In this document: positions 28,749-37,529 of the stretch, one piece after another
Numbering within the stretch: the first letter of the stretch is position 1
How the letters are laid out: every line of letters starts with the position of its first letter
Origin: Ruminococcus sp.
GTDB lineage: Bacteria > Bacillota > Clostridia > Oscillospirales > Ruminococcaceae
NCBI GenBank assembly: GCA_024403995.1
Contig: JAKSQT010000006.1
Coordinates: 1 to 62,307, forward strand
Reading direction: 5' to 3'
Length of the DNA: 62,307 nt
The notes under the pieces: model-generated
What the model saw: only the letters and a program-made list of their open reading frames with translations
What the model was told of the DNA's origin: nothing
Database searches by the model: none
Translations under genes and position numbers: made by a program

Positions 28749-29436
28749 TTATTGTAAGGCTGAATTTGAAAAATATGGGCTTGAATTGAGTGAAAAATTG
28801 TATTCCAAGCTTGATATTTATGCTGATTTTCTCGTTGAATACAATGAAAATGTTAATCTTACTGCTATTACTGAGCCTGATGAAATTCTTCATAAACACT
28901 TTATTGACAGCATTCTTATGCTGAAATATGCCGAGATTCCACAGGATTCCACACTTATCGATGTTGGAACGGGCGCTGGATTTCCGTCAGTTCCAGTGAA
29001 ATTGTATCGTGAGGATATTCAGCTTACACTTCTTGACAGTCTGAATAAACGAATTACTTTTCTTCAATTGTTGTGTGAAAAACTTGATATTAAGGCTGAT
29101 TTTGTTCATGGACGTGCGGAAGATATTGCAAAAATGCCTGAATATCGTGAGCAATTTGACTTTTCATGTGCTCGTGCTGTTGCAAATATGGCACTTTTAA
29201 GCGAATATTGTATCCCTTTTGTTAAGGTCGGAGGCTCATTTATTGCTCTGAAAGGGCCGAATGAGGACATAAGCCTCGGTAATAATGCAGTGAAACTTCT
29301 TGGCGGAATTGTTTCACGTGAAACAAATTACTCTGTCGATGATGAACAGCGTAAGATAGTTCTTGTAAAAAAAATATCGCAAACTTCGACAAAATACCCC
29401 AGAAACAGCAGTCAGATAAAGAAGAAAACGCTCTGA
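28732..29436 (+). CDS. rsmG: 16S rRNA G527 N7-methyltransferase RsmG (GidB)
   Basis: RsmG methylates G527 of 16S rRNA using S-adenosylmethionine. The SAM-binding motif is LIDVGTGAGFPSVPVKL (about residue 75), and the RsmG-type motif NVNLTAITEPDEI (about 38) precedes it. The ATG at 28732 has GGAGGT upstream. The length of 234 residues is normal. The coding sequence contains parS site 3 (29310-29325) and one Spo0A-box-like sequence near its 3' end. Confidence 0.95.
   Translation: MLPNYDYCKAEFEKYGLELSEKLYSKLDIYADFLVEYNENVNLTAITEPDEILHKHFIDSILMLKYAEIPQDSTLIDVGTGAGFPSVPVKLYREDIQLTLLDSLNKRITFLQLLCEKLDIKADFVHGRAEDIAKMPEYREQFDFSCARAVANMALLSEYCIPFVKVGGSFIALKGPNEDISLGNNAVKLLGGIVSRETNYSVDDEQRKIVLVKKISQTSTKYPRNSSQIKKKTL
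29310..29325. promoter_or_regulatory. parS site 3 (inside rsmG)
   Basis: A perfect TGTTTCACGTGAAACA palindrome, read in the rsmG frame as IVSRETN. Confidence 0.93.
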
Positions 29437-29486
29437 ATTTGTCATTCTTTGTCGAGCAATGTCTTTTCTTGTCGAATTTTGTCGAT
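29385..29486. promoter_or_regulatory. Cluster of Spo0A-box-like TGTCGA motifs upstream of noc
   Basis: Four copies occur within 102 bp: TGTCGAA reversed at 29385-29391, TGTCGAG at 29450-29456, TGTCGAA at 29470-29476 and TGTCGAT at 29480-29486. Spo0A of spore-formers binds TGTCGAA. The cluster lies just before the noc promoter. Binding is inferred from the motif only. Confidence 0.45.
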
Positions 29487-29495
29487 TTTTTCTTG

Positions 29496-29524
29496 TTGAT
29501 AATATTTCCGACTGATGATAGAAT
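29496..29524 (+). promoter_or_regulatory. Probable noc promoter
   Basis: TTGATA (29496-29501) and TAGAAT (29519-29524) are 17 bp apart, 75 bp before the noc start. Confidence 0.55.
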
Positions 29525-29598
29525 ATTATCAAGGCAGCAACATTACGTTCAGTCAGCCTTGAGGAGTTAACTCCAATTCTATCAAAAGAGGTTATAAT

Positions 29599-30423
29599 AT
29601 GGCAGGTTTTTTAAATTTTACTAAAGAAAAGCAAATCACTAAGATCATTGAGGTCGATATACATAGCATTATCCCAAATCCACATCAGCCACGGACTGTA
29701 TTTTCGGATTCAGAAATTGCTTCGCTTGCGGATTCAATTGCACAGAACGGTATTCTCCAGCCGCTTACTGTACGCAAAATCGGTGAAAATTACGAGCTTA
29801 TCGCAGGCGAACGCCGTCTCAGGGCCGCAAAATGTTGTGGATTCTCGACTGTTCCATGTATTGTATATGACATTAGTGACCGTAATTCGGCGATTCTTGC
29901 ACTTGTTGAAAATATTCAGCGTGAGGATCTATCCTTCTTTGACGAGGCTATCGCTATTGAAAAACTCATTACATATTATGGCATGACTCAGGAAGATGCG
30001 GCGGCAAAACTTGGCAGGGCACAAAGTACTATTGCTAATAAGCTTCGTCTGCTGCGCCTTTCGGAGGATGAACGCAAACTGATTACACAATATAATTTGA
30101 CAGAACGACACGCAAGAGCTCTGCTTAAACTCGGAAGTATTGAGGACAGGCTCAATGTCCTTGAAAAAGTTATACATAATAATCTTAATGTTGAGCGTAC
30201 TGAAAAGTTGATTGAGGATTATATCGGCTGTCAGAAACAGAAAAACAGCTACAAAAAACGCTCACGTGTTTTTCAGAATGTGAAGATTTTTATTAATACT
30301 ATTAATAAGGCTGTCGAAACTATGCAGGCGGCAGGTATCTCTGCTGACTCGAAAAAAATACAGAATGAGGATTATATTGAATATAGAGTGAGAATTCCAC
30401 TGCAAAATAAGCAGACTGTATAA
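29599..30423 (+). CDS. noc: Noc-like nucleoid occlusion protein (ParB family)
   Basis: Noc is a ParB paralogue that keeps the division septum off the nucleoid. This 274-residue protein has the ParB N-terminal CTP-binding part, with the box GERRLRAAK (about residue 72) and ENIQREDLSFFDEA (about 107). A helix-turn-helix region (MTQEDAAAKLGRAQSTIANKLRLL, about 128-151) and a C-terminal dimer region ending EYRVRIP follow. The order rsmG-noc-parA-parB matches Bacillus. A second origin ParB is also possible, since no Noc-binding palindrome was found by eye. Confidence 0.85.
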   Translation: MAGFLNFTKEKQITKIIEVDIHSIIPNPHQPRTVFSDSEIASLADSIAQNGILQPLTVRKIGENYELIAGERRLRAAKCCGFSTVPCIVYDISDRNSAILALVENIQREDLSFFDEAIAIEKLITYYGMTQEDAAAKLGRAQSTIANKLRLLRLSEDERKLITQYNLTERHARALLKLGSIEDRLNVLEKVIHNNLNVERTEKLIEDYIGCQKQKNSYKKRSRVFQNVKIFINTINKAVETMQAAGISADSKKIQNEDYIEYRVRIPLQNKQTV

Positions 30424-30438
30424 GCTTTTTCTCCAAAT

Positions 30439-30499
30439 TGTTTCACGTGAAACATTCCAAAAGAGTGTTTTGCGTGATTTTTTTGTTTCACGTGAAACA
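30439..30499. promoter_or_regulatory. parS sites 4 and 5 (noc-parA gap)
   Basis: Two perfect TGTTTCACGTGAAACA palindromes at 30439-30454 and 30484-30499, 45 bp apart centre to centre, lie just upstream of the parA promoter (TATAAT at 30560-30565). ParB bound here could also influence parA transcription. Confidence 0.95.
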
Positions 30500-30594
30500 T
30501 TTTCTGCAAAAAAATGAAAAAATCTGCCGCTATGTATTTACTTTTGAATTCAAAAGTGATATAATAGTAAAAGTAAAAAAGAAAGGAAGATACT

Positions 30595-31419
30595 ATGGGT
30601 ACGATTTTTGCTGTTGCTAACCAGAAAGGCGGCGTAGGAAAAACTACTACCGTCATCAACATTTCCGCTTATCTCGGCTCTCGTGGATTCAAAGTGCTGT
30701 GCGTTGACTCTGACTCTCAGGGCAATACGACAACAGGTTTCGGTATAAAAAAGAAGTCTGTAAGCTCGTCTACATATGACGTTCTCACCGGCAAAACACG
30801 AATTCAGGATGCGGTTATCCCTACAGAATACGATAACGTTTTTATCGTACCGGCTACAGAAGCTCTCGCAGGCTGCGAAATCGAGCTTGCTTCAAATGAA
30901 AACAGAGTCAATCGCCTTAAAATGCAGCTTCTTACTGTTAAGGATGAGTATGACTATATCTTCATAGACTGCCCGCCTGCACTCGGCATTAACACCATTA
31001 ACAGCCTTGTTGCTTGTGATAAGGTGCTCGTTCCGATGCTCGCTGAATTCTATGCTCTTGAAGGTCTCTCTCAGCTTGTAAATACAATAAAGATAGTTAA
31101 AAGTAACTACAATACTTCTCTCGAAATCGGCGGTATCATTTTCACAATGTTCGACGGCAGACTTAAAGTCGCAAATGACGTTGTTGCTGAGGTAGAAAAA
31201 TATTTTCCCGATAAGGTATTCAAAACCAAAATCCCGAGAAATGTCCGTATTTCCGAAGCCCCAAGCCATGGCAAGCCTATATTCTATTACGATAAGACAT
31301 CAAAAGGTGCGGAATGCTATGAACTGCTCTGCCATGAATTGCTTGGCGAACCACTCGAACTGCCTAAGAAAAAACGCAGAGGTATCTTTTCTTTTAACAA
31401 AAACAGCGGAAAGGAGTAA
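30595..31419 (+). CDS. parA: Chromosome partitioning ATPase ParA (Soj)
   Basis: ParA uses ATP-dependent DNA binding to segregate origins and, in Bacillus, regulates DnaA. The deviant Walker A motif KGGVGKTTT lies at residues 11-19 (ANQKGGVGKTTTVINIS), and the Walker B-like region YIFIDCPPALG is at about 118-128. The length of 274 is typical. A weak promoter (TTTACT, 17 bp, TATAAT) lies directly upstream, after the two parS sites, and GAAAGGAAG precedes the ATG. Confidence 0.95.
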   Translation: MGTIFAVANQKGGVGKTTTVINISAYLGSRGFKVLCVDSDSQGNTTTGFGIKKKSVSSSTYDVLTGKTRIQDAVIPTEYDNVFIVPATEALAGCEIELASNENRVNRLKMQLLTVKDEYDYIFIDCPPALGINTINSLVACDKVLVPMLAEFYALEGLSQLVNTIKIVKSNYNTSLEIGGIIFTMFDGRLKVANDVVAEVEKYFPDKVFKTKIPRNVRISEAPSHGKPIFYYDKTSKGAECYELLCHELLGEPLELPKKKRRGIFSFNKNSGKE

Positions 31420-31444
31420 TTCGGTTATCCGAATGACGTAAGCT

Positions 31445-32287
31445 ATGGGTTTAGGTGGATTAGGTGCAGGTCTTGACTCGCTTTTCAGCGACAATACTAA
31501 CGAAATTCAGGTGAAAAAAACTCTCAGAACTTCCGAAATTGAGCCGAACCGTGACCAGCCAAGAAAGAATTTTTCAGATGAGGCTATTGCTGCCCTCGCA
31601 GATTCTATCCGTGAACACGGTATGCTCCAGCCTATTCTTGTTCGTCCTATTTCAGGCGGATATCAGATAGTCGCAGGCGAAAGAAGATGGCGTGCGGCTC
31701 GTATGCTCGGTCTCGATGAAGTTCCTGTAAATATACGTGAGTTGTCTGACCTCGAAACAATGCAGATAGCCATTATAGAGAATTTGCAGCGTGAAAATCT
31801 TAATCCCGTTGAAGAAGCGTCAGGCTATAATGACCTTATCGAAAAATACGGCATGACTCAGGAAAAAGTCGCTAAAATGGTAGGTCGTTCACGCTCGGCT
31901 GTTGCAAATGCAGTCCGTCTGCTTTCACTTCCTGAACGTGTGCTGAAAATGCTCGAAAACGGCGATATTACAACAGGTCACGCCCGTGCTCTCCTCGGTT
32001 TTGACAATGAGGAGATGCTCATCGCTACTGCTCTTAAAGCGGCTGACGGCAGTCTCACAGTTCGTCAGGTCGAAAAGGCTGCTCAGAAATCTTCTGAGGA
32101 CGATGCGACAGAAGTTAAATCAAATAAAAAAATCGACAACTACTTTGTTGAAATGGAGCTTTCTCTCAATGAAAGACTCGGACGTAAAGTAAAAGTCGAT
32201 TACGGTAAGAATAAGGGTGCGCTTATTCTCGAATTTTATGATAAAGATGACCTTGCGGCGCTTGCTGATAAGCTCGCAAAGGATTAA
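31445..32287 (+). CDS. parB: Chromosome partitioning protein ParB (Spo0J)
   Basis: ParB is a CTP-dependent clamp that loads at parS and spreads, organising the origin. The N-terminus MGLGGLGAGLDSLF is the ParA-stimulating tail seen in Spo0J. The CTP-binding motif is GERRWRAAR (about 78), followed by ENLQRENLNPVEEA (about 110) and the HTH MTQEKVAKMVGRSRSAVANAVRLL (about 137-160). The C-terminal dimerisation part follows a Ser/Glu/Asp-rich linker. The gene starts 25 bases after parA. Confidence 0.95.
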   Translation: MGLGGLGAGLDSLFSDNTNEIQVKKTLRTSEIEPNRDQPRKNFSDEAIAALADSIREHGMLQPILVRPISGGYQIVAGERRWRAARMLGLDEVPVNIRELSDLETMQIAIIENLQRENLNPVEEASGYNDLIEKYGMTQEKVAKMVGRSRSAVANAVRLLSLPERVLKMLENGDITTGHARALLGFDNEEMLIATALKAADGSLTVRQVEKAAQKSSEDDATEVKSNKKIDNYFVEMELSLNERLGRKVKVDYGKNKGALILEFYDKDDLAALADKLAKD

Positions 32288-32302
32288 TAAGGAGTAATAT
32301 AA

Positions 32303-33634
32303 ATGATAGATATTAAAGTTTTAAAAGCAGATCCTGAAGCTGTTAAGGAAAATATCAGAAAGAAATTTCAGGCTGGAAACAAGCTTGACGAAAACGGAAA
32401 TCCCGGAGTAAACAAACTTCCTCTCGTTGACAAGGTAATAGAGGTTTATGATGAATACTGCAAGGTAAAGCTTGAAGGTGATAATCTCAGAAACTTCGTC
32501 AATGTCAAGAGCAAGGAAATAGGCGCTCTTATGGCAAGCGGCAAGAAAGAAGAAGGTAATAAGCTCAGAGAAGAAGTCAAGAAGGGCAAAGAAAATCTTG
32601 CTTCTCTTGAAGAACAGGAAGCTAAGCTTGAAAAGGAATACCGAGAAATAATGTTAGTTATTCCTAATTTTATCGATGATACCGTTCCGATAGGCAAGGA
32701 CGACAGCGAAAATGTCGAGGTAGAGCGTTTCGGTGAGCCTTTTGTACCTGAGTTTGAAGTTCCTTATCATATTGATATAATGGAAAAGGTAAAAGGCATC
32801 GACATCGACAGCGCAAGAGACAAGACAAGCGGCAACGGCTTCTATTATCTTCTCGGAGATATCGCACAGCTTCATAGCTGCATTCTCTCTTATGCAAGAG
32901 ATTTCATGATCGACAAGGGCTTTACATATTGTATTCCGCCTTTCATGATTCGTTCAAACATTGTAACAGGTGTTATGAGTTTTGCTGAAATGGAAGGCAT
33001 GATGTACAAGATAGAAGGTGAGGATCTCTACCTTATCGGTACTTCTGAGCACTCTATGATAGGCAGATTTATTGATACTATCACACCCGAAAAAGAACTT
33101 CCAAAGACACTTACAAGCTATTCTCCATGTTTCCGTAAGGAAGTTGGCGCTCACGGAATTGAGGAGCGTGGCGTTTACCGTATCCATCAGTTCGAGAAAC
33201 AGGAAATGATAGTTGTCTGCAAGCCTGAGGAGTCTATGGACTGGTTCCATAAGCTTTACAGCTATACAGTTGAATTCTTCCGTTCACTTGATATTCCTGT
33301 ACGTACACTTGAATGCTGTTCAGGCGACCTTGCTGATCTCAAGGTAAAGAGTATCGACGTTGAGGCATGGTCACCTCGTCAGAAGAAGTATTTCGAGGTC
33401 GGAAGCTGTTCAAACCTCGGTGATGCACAGGCAAGAAGACTCGGCATCAAGGTCAAGGGTGAGGACGGCAAGAAGTACCTTGCACATACTCTTAACAATA
33501 CAGTTGTTGCTCCTCCGAGAATGCTTATCGCTTTCCTTGAAAACAATCTCAACGAGGACGGCTCTATTCGTATTCCAGAGGCTCTCAGACCTTATATGCG
33601 TAAGGATATTATCAAAGTGCCTGAAAAGAAGTAA
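32303..33634 (+). CDS. serS: Seryl-tRNA synthetase
   Basis: SerRS charges tRNA-Ser. The N-terminal coiled-coil arm spans about residues 25-120 and the class II core follows: motif 2 FRKEVGAHGIEERGVYRIHQ (about 275-294) and motif 3 NNTVVAPPRMLIAFLENN (about 395-413). Several core positions, for example EVGSCSNLGDAQARRLGIK and the Pro-Pro in motif 3, differ from the common bacterial wording, which suggests a divergent SerRS subtype rather than a damaged gene. The gene is intact, with 443 residues. A partial decayed copy of its 3' half lies inverted at 37120-37404. Confidence 0.94.
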   Translation: MIDIKVLKADPEAVKENIRKKFQAGNKLDENGNPGVNKLPLVDKVIEVYDEYCKVKLEGDNLRNFVNVKSKEIGALMASGKKEEGNKLREEVKKGKENLASLEEQEAKLEKEYREIMLVIPNFIDDTVPIGKDDSENVEVERFGEPFVPEFEVPYHIDIMEKVKGIDIDSARDKTSGNGFYYLLGDIAQLHSCILSYARDFMIDKGFTYCIPPFMIRSNIVTGVMSFAEMEGMMYKIEGEDLYLIGTSEHSMIGRFIDTITPEKELPKTLTSYSPCFRKEVGAHGIEERGVYRIHQFEKQEMIVVCKPEESMDWFHKLYSYTVEFFRSLDIPVRTLECCSGDLADLKVKSIDVEAWSPRQKKYFEVGSCSNLGDAQARRLGIKVKGEDGKKYLAHTLNNTVVAPPRMLIAFLENNLNEDGSIRIPEALRPYMRKDIIKVPEKK

Positions 33635-33651
33635 TAATATATTGGATTTAA

Positions 33652-33675
33652 GGGACAGTTTCGGCTGTCCTTTTG
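33652..33675 (+). terminator. Terminator after serS
   Basis: GGACAGTTTCGGCTGTCC stem followed by TTTTGTTTTT. The same GGGACAG...CTGTCC stem recurs at about 37081-37106 beside the serS fragment and at 40003-40033. Confidence 0.85.
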
Positions 33676-33796
33676 TTTTTGTATATGATTGATAAAAATA
33701 TAACGATCTATGCGTGTATATGGGCGCATTCAGTGTGTCAGGTATGAAACAAAATACAAATGTGATACGTTATGCGGGCGATCACTGGTCGCTCCT

Positions 33797-33825
33797 TAAA
33801 AAAGGCGACCAAATTAATGGTCGCC
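33797..33825 (-). terminator. Terminator after thrS
   Basis: On the minus strand, GGCGACC...GGTCGCC (33804-33825) is followed by seven T. The 33675-33859 gap holds nothing else I can identify. Confidence 0.82.
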
Positions 33826-33859
33826 TAATCAAAATCTATTCTGTTGTTCGGATTAAAAA

Positions 33860-35806
33860 TCAGCGAACCTTGTTGGCAATGTCATCAATAAGCTTGTTGA
33901 GGAGGTCGCACTGGGTCATTGAACCGAGGTCGCCCTCACGTCTTGAAGTAACTGAAACAGTCTCGCTCTCAACTTCCTTGTCGCCGACTGTTACCCATAC
34001 AGGCAGTCTTTCGAGACGTGCATCACGTACCTTCTTGCCGACTTTTTCAGCTCTGTCGTCGATTGTTGCACGGATTCCTGCGGCTTCAAGTTTTGCAAGG
34101 AGCTTGTCACAGTATTCGATATGACGGTCAGCAACAGGAATTATTCTTACCTGTTCAGGTGCGAGCCACAGAGGCATTGCGCCGTTGTACTTCTCGATGA
34201 GGTATGCAAGTGTACGCTCATAGCAGCCGAGAGATGTTCTGTGAATGATGTAAGGACGCTTCTTAGTGCCGTCCTCGTCAACGTATTCCATGCCGAATCT
34301 TTCAGCAAGGAGCATATCTATCTGGATAGTTACGAGGGTATCTTCCTTGCCGTAAACGTTCTTATACTGAATGTCAAGCTTCGGACCATAGAATGCAGCT
34401 TCGTCGATACCGATTGTATACTCAACTCCGAGGTGGTCAAGAATCTTAGCCATAACAGCCTGTGCAGTCTCCCACTGTTCAGCAGTACCCTCATACTTGT
34501 TCTTCGGGTTTGCAGGATCCCACTGTGAGAAACGGAATGTACAGTCCTCAAGAAGTCCTACTGTATCAAGCATATACTTTGCAAGTTCGAGACAATCTCT
34601 GAATTCTTCTTCGAGCTGGTCAGGACGGAGAACAAGGTGTCCTTCGGAAATAGTGAACTGACGAACACGGATAAGACCATGCATTTCACCTGAATCCTCG
34701 TTACGGAAAAGAGTTGATGTTTCACCGAGACGCATCGGAAGATCACGGTATGAACGCTGTCTGTTGAGGTAAACCTGATACTGGAAAGGACAGGTCATCG
34801 GACGGAGCGCAAAGCATTCCTTTGTTTCATCATTAGGATCGCCGAGGACGAACATACCGTCAAGGTAATGATCCCAGTGACCTGAAATTTTATAAAGCTC
34901 TCTCTTTGCAACGAGAGGAGTTTTTGTGAGGAGATAGCCGTGCTTCTGTTCTGTATCTTCGACCCAGCGCTGGAGGAGCTGAACGACTCTTGCGCCCTTT
35001 GGGAGCATGATAGGAAGTCCCTGACCGATAAAGTCAACAGTTGTGAAGTATTCAAGTTCACGTCCGAGCTTGTTGTGGTCACGGAGCTTAGCTTCTTCAC
35101 GCTGTTTGAGGTCAGCTTCAAGGTCAGCAGCCTTTGGATAAGCAGTAGCATAAACTCTTGACAGCATCTTGTTCTTTTCAGAGCCTCTCCAGTAAGCACC
35201 TGTGCATGAGATGAGCTTGAATGCCTTTACAGGAGCAGTTGTCATGAGGTGAGGACCTGCACAGAGGTCAACAAATTCGCCCTGTTTATAGAATGAGATA
35301 GGCTCGCCCTTGTCAGCGTGTTCCTGACAGAGTTCAACCTTGTAAGGTTCGCCCATTTCTTCAAGCTTTGCGATAGCCTCGGCAGGGGACAGCTCAAACT
35401 GTTCAAGAGCAATTCCTTCCTTGACGATAGCCTTCATTTCAGCCTCGATTTTTTCGAGTTCTTCAGGAGTGAAAGGCTTTTCGAGGTCAAAGTCATAGTA
35501 GAATCCGTTGTCGATTGCAGGGCCGATCGCAAGCTTAGCCTGAGGATAGAGTCTCTTTACAGCCTGAGCAAGAATGTGTGAGCCTGTATGCCAGAATGTC
35601 TTTTTGCCCTCGATAGTATCGAATGTGCATACTTCAAATTCGCAGTCACTGTCGATAATTGTTCTGAGGTCTTTAACCTCGCCGTTTATTTTGACACAGC
35701 AAGCGGCTTTGTAAAGTCCCATGCCGATGCCCTTGATGATCTCTGCTGCGGACTGAGCGGCTTCAATTTCTCTGATGCTGCCGTCCTTTAATGTTAATTT
35801 TATCAT
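33860..35806 (-). CDS. thrS: Threonyl-tRNA synthetase
   Basis: ThrRS charges tRNA-Thr and edits mischarged serine. An N-terminal TGS domain (1-60) precedes the editing domain, with zinc-type HTGSHILAQAVKRLYP (about 72-87) and a GPHLMTT loop (about 175). The class II core follows, with motif 2 FRNEDSGEMHGLIRVRQFT (about 365) and motif 3 GCYERTLAYLIEKYNGAMPLWLAPEQV (around 525-550, just before the anticodon-binding domain). The length of 648 is standard. AAGGAG precedes the ATG. The gene lies downstream of a T-box leader, with one small gene between. Confidence 0.96.
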   Translation of the reverse strand: MIKLTLKDGSIREIEAAQSAAEIIKGIGMGLYKAACCVKINGEVKDLRTIIDSDCEFEVCTFDTIEGKKTFWHTGSHILAQAVKRLYPQAKLAIGPAIDNGFYYDFDLEKPFTPEELEKIEAEMKAIVKEGIALEQFELSPAEAIAKLEEMGEPYKVELCQEHADKGEPISFYKQGEFVDLCAGPHLMTTAPVKAFKLISCTGAYWRGSEKNKMLSRVYATAYPKAADLEADLKQREEAKLRDHNKLGRELEYFTTVDFIGQGLPIMLPKGARVVQLLQRWVEDTEQKHGYLLTKTPLVAKRELYKISGHWDHYLDGMFVLGDPNDETKECFALRPMTCPFQYQVYLNRQRSYRDLPMRLGETSTLFRNEDSGEMHGLIRVRQFTISEGHLVLRPDQLEEEFRDCLELAKYMLDTVGLLEDCTFRFSQWDPANPKNKYEGTAEQWETAQAVMAKILDHLGVEYTIGIDEAAFYGPKLDIQYKNVYGKEDTLVTIQIDMLLAERFGMEYVDEDGTKKRPYIIHRTSLGCYERTLAYLIEKYNGAMPLWLAPEQVRIIPVADRHIEYCDKLLAKLEAAGIRATIDDRAEKVGKKVRDARLERLPVWVTVGDKEVESETVSVTSRREGDLGSMTQCDLLNKLIDDIANKVR

Positions 35807-35879
35807 TTTGGTTTACTCCTTTATAAATAATTCATCATTTTCCCAATTCATGGGATTATTTTCAATTATCGCATGATGC

Positions 35880-36257
35880 TCAGACCCATCCGACAGCTTC
35901 AAAAAGTTCGCCGTAAAGTTCCATTTTGACCATACCCTGCATATAGCCGTCGTCTGTGCCTGTTTCAAAGCAAGCAACGATCTCGTCCTCGTCTATGTCA
36001 ACGTAGACGTTATTTATTTTCAGTATTTTTGCAAGTGCATCAGCATTGCCGCCCTCATACCAGCCTTCATCTATAAGAAGTGCAGCAATCTGAGTTTTGC
36101 TTTCGTCAACCTTTGCAAGTTTTTCGGCTATCACGGAAAGGTTATTCATTATCTCGGATTCTTCCTCGACATAGAAGCGGACAGTCTGGGTATTGCCCCA
36201 TATCTTGTACGGAAGTTCAAAAGCTTCTTCATGCTCGTTATACTTGATATTGCTCAT
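35880..36257 (-). CDS. Small hypothetical protein between the T-box and thrS
   Basis: I do not recognise this 125-residue acidic protein. It begins MSNIKYNEHEEAFELPYKIWGNTQ, has a VRFYVEEESEIMNNLSVIAEKLA helix, and ends with several Asp/Glu-rich strands (YVDIDEDEIVACFETGTDDG). It vaguely resembles DUF2004/DUF2262-type cytoplasmic proteins with polar, beta-rich cores. The ATG at 36257 follows AGGAGGTGAG. A 73-bp gap separates it from thrS. Because it sits between the T-box and thrS it should respond to the same tRNA. Confidence 0.7.
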   Translation of the reverse strand: MSNIKYNEHEEAFELPYKIWGNTQTVRFYVEEESEIMNNLSVIAEKLAKVDESKTQIAALLIDEGWYEGGNADALAKILKINNVYVDIDEDEIVACFETGTDDGYMQGMVKMELYGELFEAVGWV

Positions 36258-36264
36258 AAGCTCA

Positions 36265-36512
36265 CCTCCTCTGTGAGAATAAAAAAAGCCCCTTATACCG
36301 ACAATTCGGCTAAGGGACGATAGTATCGTGGTTCCACCCTGATTCACACGGATATTCCGTATCTCATTGGCTCTGTAACGGGAGCACCCGTCGTTTATTG
36401 GACGCACTCGGAGGCGGTGTGCTTGTTATTCCTTCCATTGCAGTCTCGCACCATACGACTGCTCTCTGAAAATATCGGGAAAAGCCTTCCTCGTCATTGT
36501 TTTATATTATTA
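36265..36512 (-). promoter_or_regulatory. T-box riboswitch leader, probably threonine-responsive
   Basis: On the minus strand the leader contains GGTGCGAG (stem I distal loop), the T-box sequence AGGGTGGAACCACG (36327-36340), and the terminator CCCTTAGCCGA...GGGGCTTTTTTT (about 36281-36316). Uncharged tRNA binding should favour the antiterminator. The downstream thrS argues for tRNA-Thr; ACA in GAATAACAAGC is a possible Thr specifier, but the specifier loop was not resolved. Confidence 0.9.
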
Positions 36513-36519
36513 CTGTTTT

Positions 36520-36548
36520 ATCTTAGCACATTTTTTTTGGTTTGTCAA
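36520..36548 (-). promoter_or_regulatory. Promoter of the T-box/thrS transcript
   Basis: On the minus strand, TTGACA (36543-36548) and TAAGAT (36520-36525) have a 17-bp spacer, just upstream of the T-box leader. Confidence 0.75.
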
Positions 36549-36735
36549 GCTAAAAAATTAGTGAGATATTTTATTTTTTCTAACAGCATTCACAAATAGC
36601 GACACTTTTTCTTGTGCCTTTGTACAATATTTATAGAAATATAATAAATATTTATATTTTTGTGTATAATAAAAATATACATATAGATAATATATACAAT
36701 ATATTCAACAATAATAAAATAAGGAAAAGGTAGCT

Positions 36736-37005
36736 ATGAAAAAAGAGTATAAACCATATTCATTAATTGAAGTTTTTAAAAAATGTAAAAATCCTTTTTT
36801 TAAAAAAAGCATGCCTCGTGACGAGAAAATAACCAAAATCTTTTTATTTTCTATTATTGTGTATCCTCTTGTATTTGCATTCTGGATATGCTATGTTATT
36901 GGTTATACAATTTGGTGGGGCATATCCTGTTTACTGTCAAAAAAAGAAGAAAGCAATTCATTAGAAGATGATGATAATGGTAATATTGATGAAGCAATTC
37001 AATAA
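36736..37005 (+). CDS. Small membrane protein, unknown
   Basis: The 89-residue protein has a basic N-terminus (MKKEYKPYSLIEVFKKCKN), one long hydrophobic stretch (about residues 36-68, possibly a helical hairpin) and an acidic C-terminus (LEDDDNGNIDEAIQ). AAGGAAAAGG precedes the ATG. Its region is much more AT-rich than the neighbours, which suggests a foreign or fast-evolving gene. I know no family for it. The gap before it (36549-36735) is AT-rich with no other feature. Confidence 0.55.
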   Translation: MKKEYKPYSLIEVFKKCKNPFFKKSMPRDEKITKIFLFSIIVYPLVFAFWICYVIGYTIWWGISCLLSKKEESNSLEDDDNGNIDEAIQ

Positions 37006-37119
37006 TGTTCATAGAAGTATTTAATTAACGATATTTGACATCGTACTCAATCTCACCCAATCAATTTCTATGTAATTTAAAAGGGACAGTCCGCAAACTG
37101 TCCCTTTAATCATATACTC

Positions 37120-37404
37120 TTACTTTTTCTCAGGCACTTTGATAATATCCTTGCGCATATAAGATCTGAGAGCCTCAGGGATACGGATAGAGCCGTCCTC
37201 GTTGAGGTTATTTTCAAGGAAAGCGATAAGCATTCTCGGAGGAGCAACAACAGTATAGCTGTAAAGCTTATGGAATCAGTCCATTGACTCTTCAGGCTTG
37301 CAGACAACTATCATTTCCTGTTTTTCAAACTGGTGGATACGGTAAACGCCACGCTCCTCAAGACCGTGAGCGCCTACTTCCTTACGGAAACATGGAGAGA
37401 ATAA
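37120..37404 (-). pseudogene. Decayed partial copy of serS with internal deletion
   Basis: The minus strand is closely similar to the last third of the intact serS (33120-33634). It lacks the 5' two thirds. A Trp codon is changed to a TGA stop (GACTGATTCC at about 37277-37286), and an extra pair of bases lies near its 5' end. About 234 bp are lost between two TACAGTTG-like repeats (serS 33265-33272 and 33499-33506). It still ends at the matching stop, followed by a copy of the serS terminator (about 37081-37106). It cannot encode a working synthetase. Confidence 0.85.
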
Positions 37405-37529
37405 CGGCGGTACTCATATAGAAGTTTTTACTTCCACATGGGTATCAATGTTAAACAGGGGGGATTTTTCCGTATATCTTCACAAAATCGTAATTCAAGA
37501 AAAAAATATTGAAAAACGATAATTTGCTA

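Noticed and set aside
29385-29486. The TGTCGA repeats first read as a possible short CRISPR-like array.
   Set aside because: The repeats are only 7 bases with irregular spacing and no spacers. No CRISPR array or cas gene is seen in the window.
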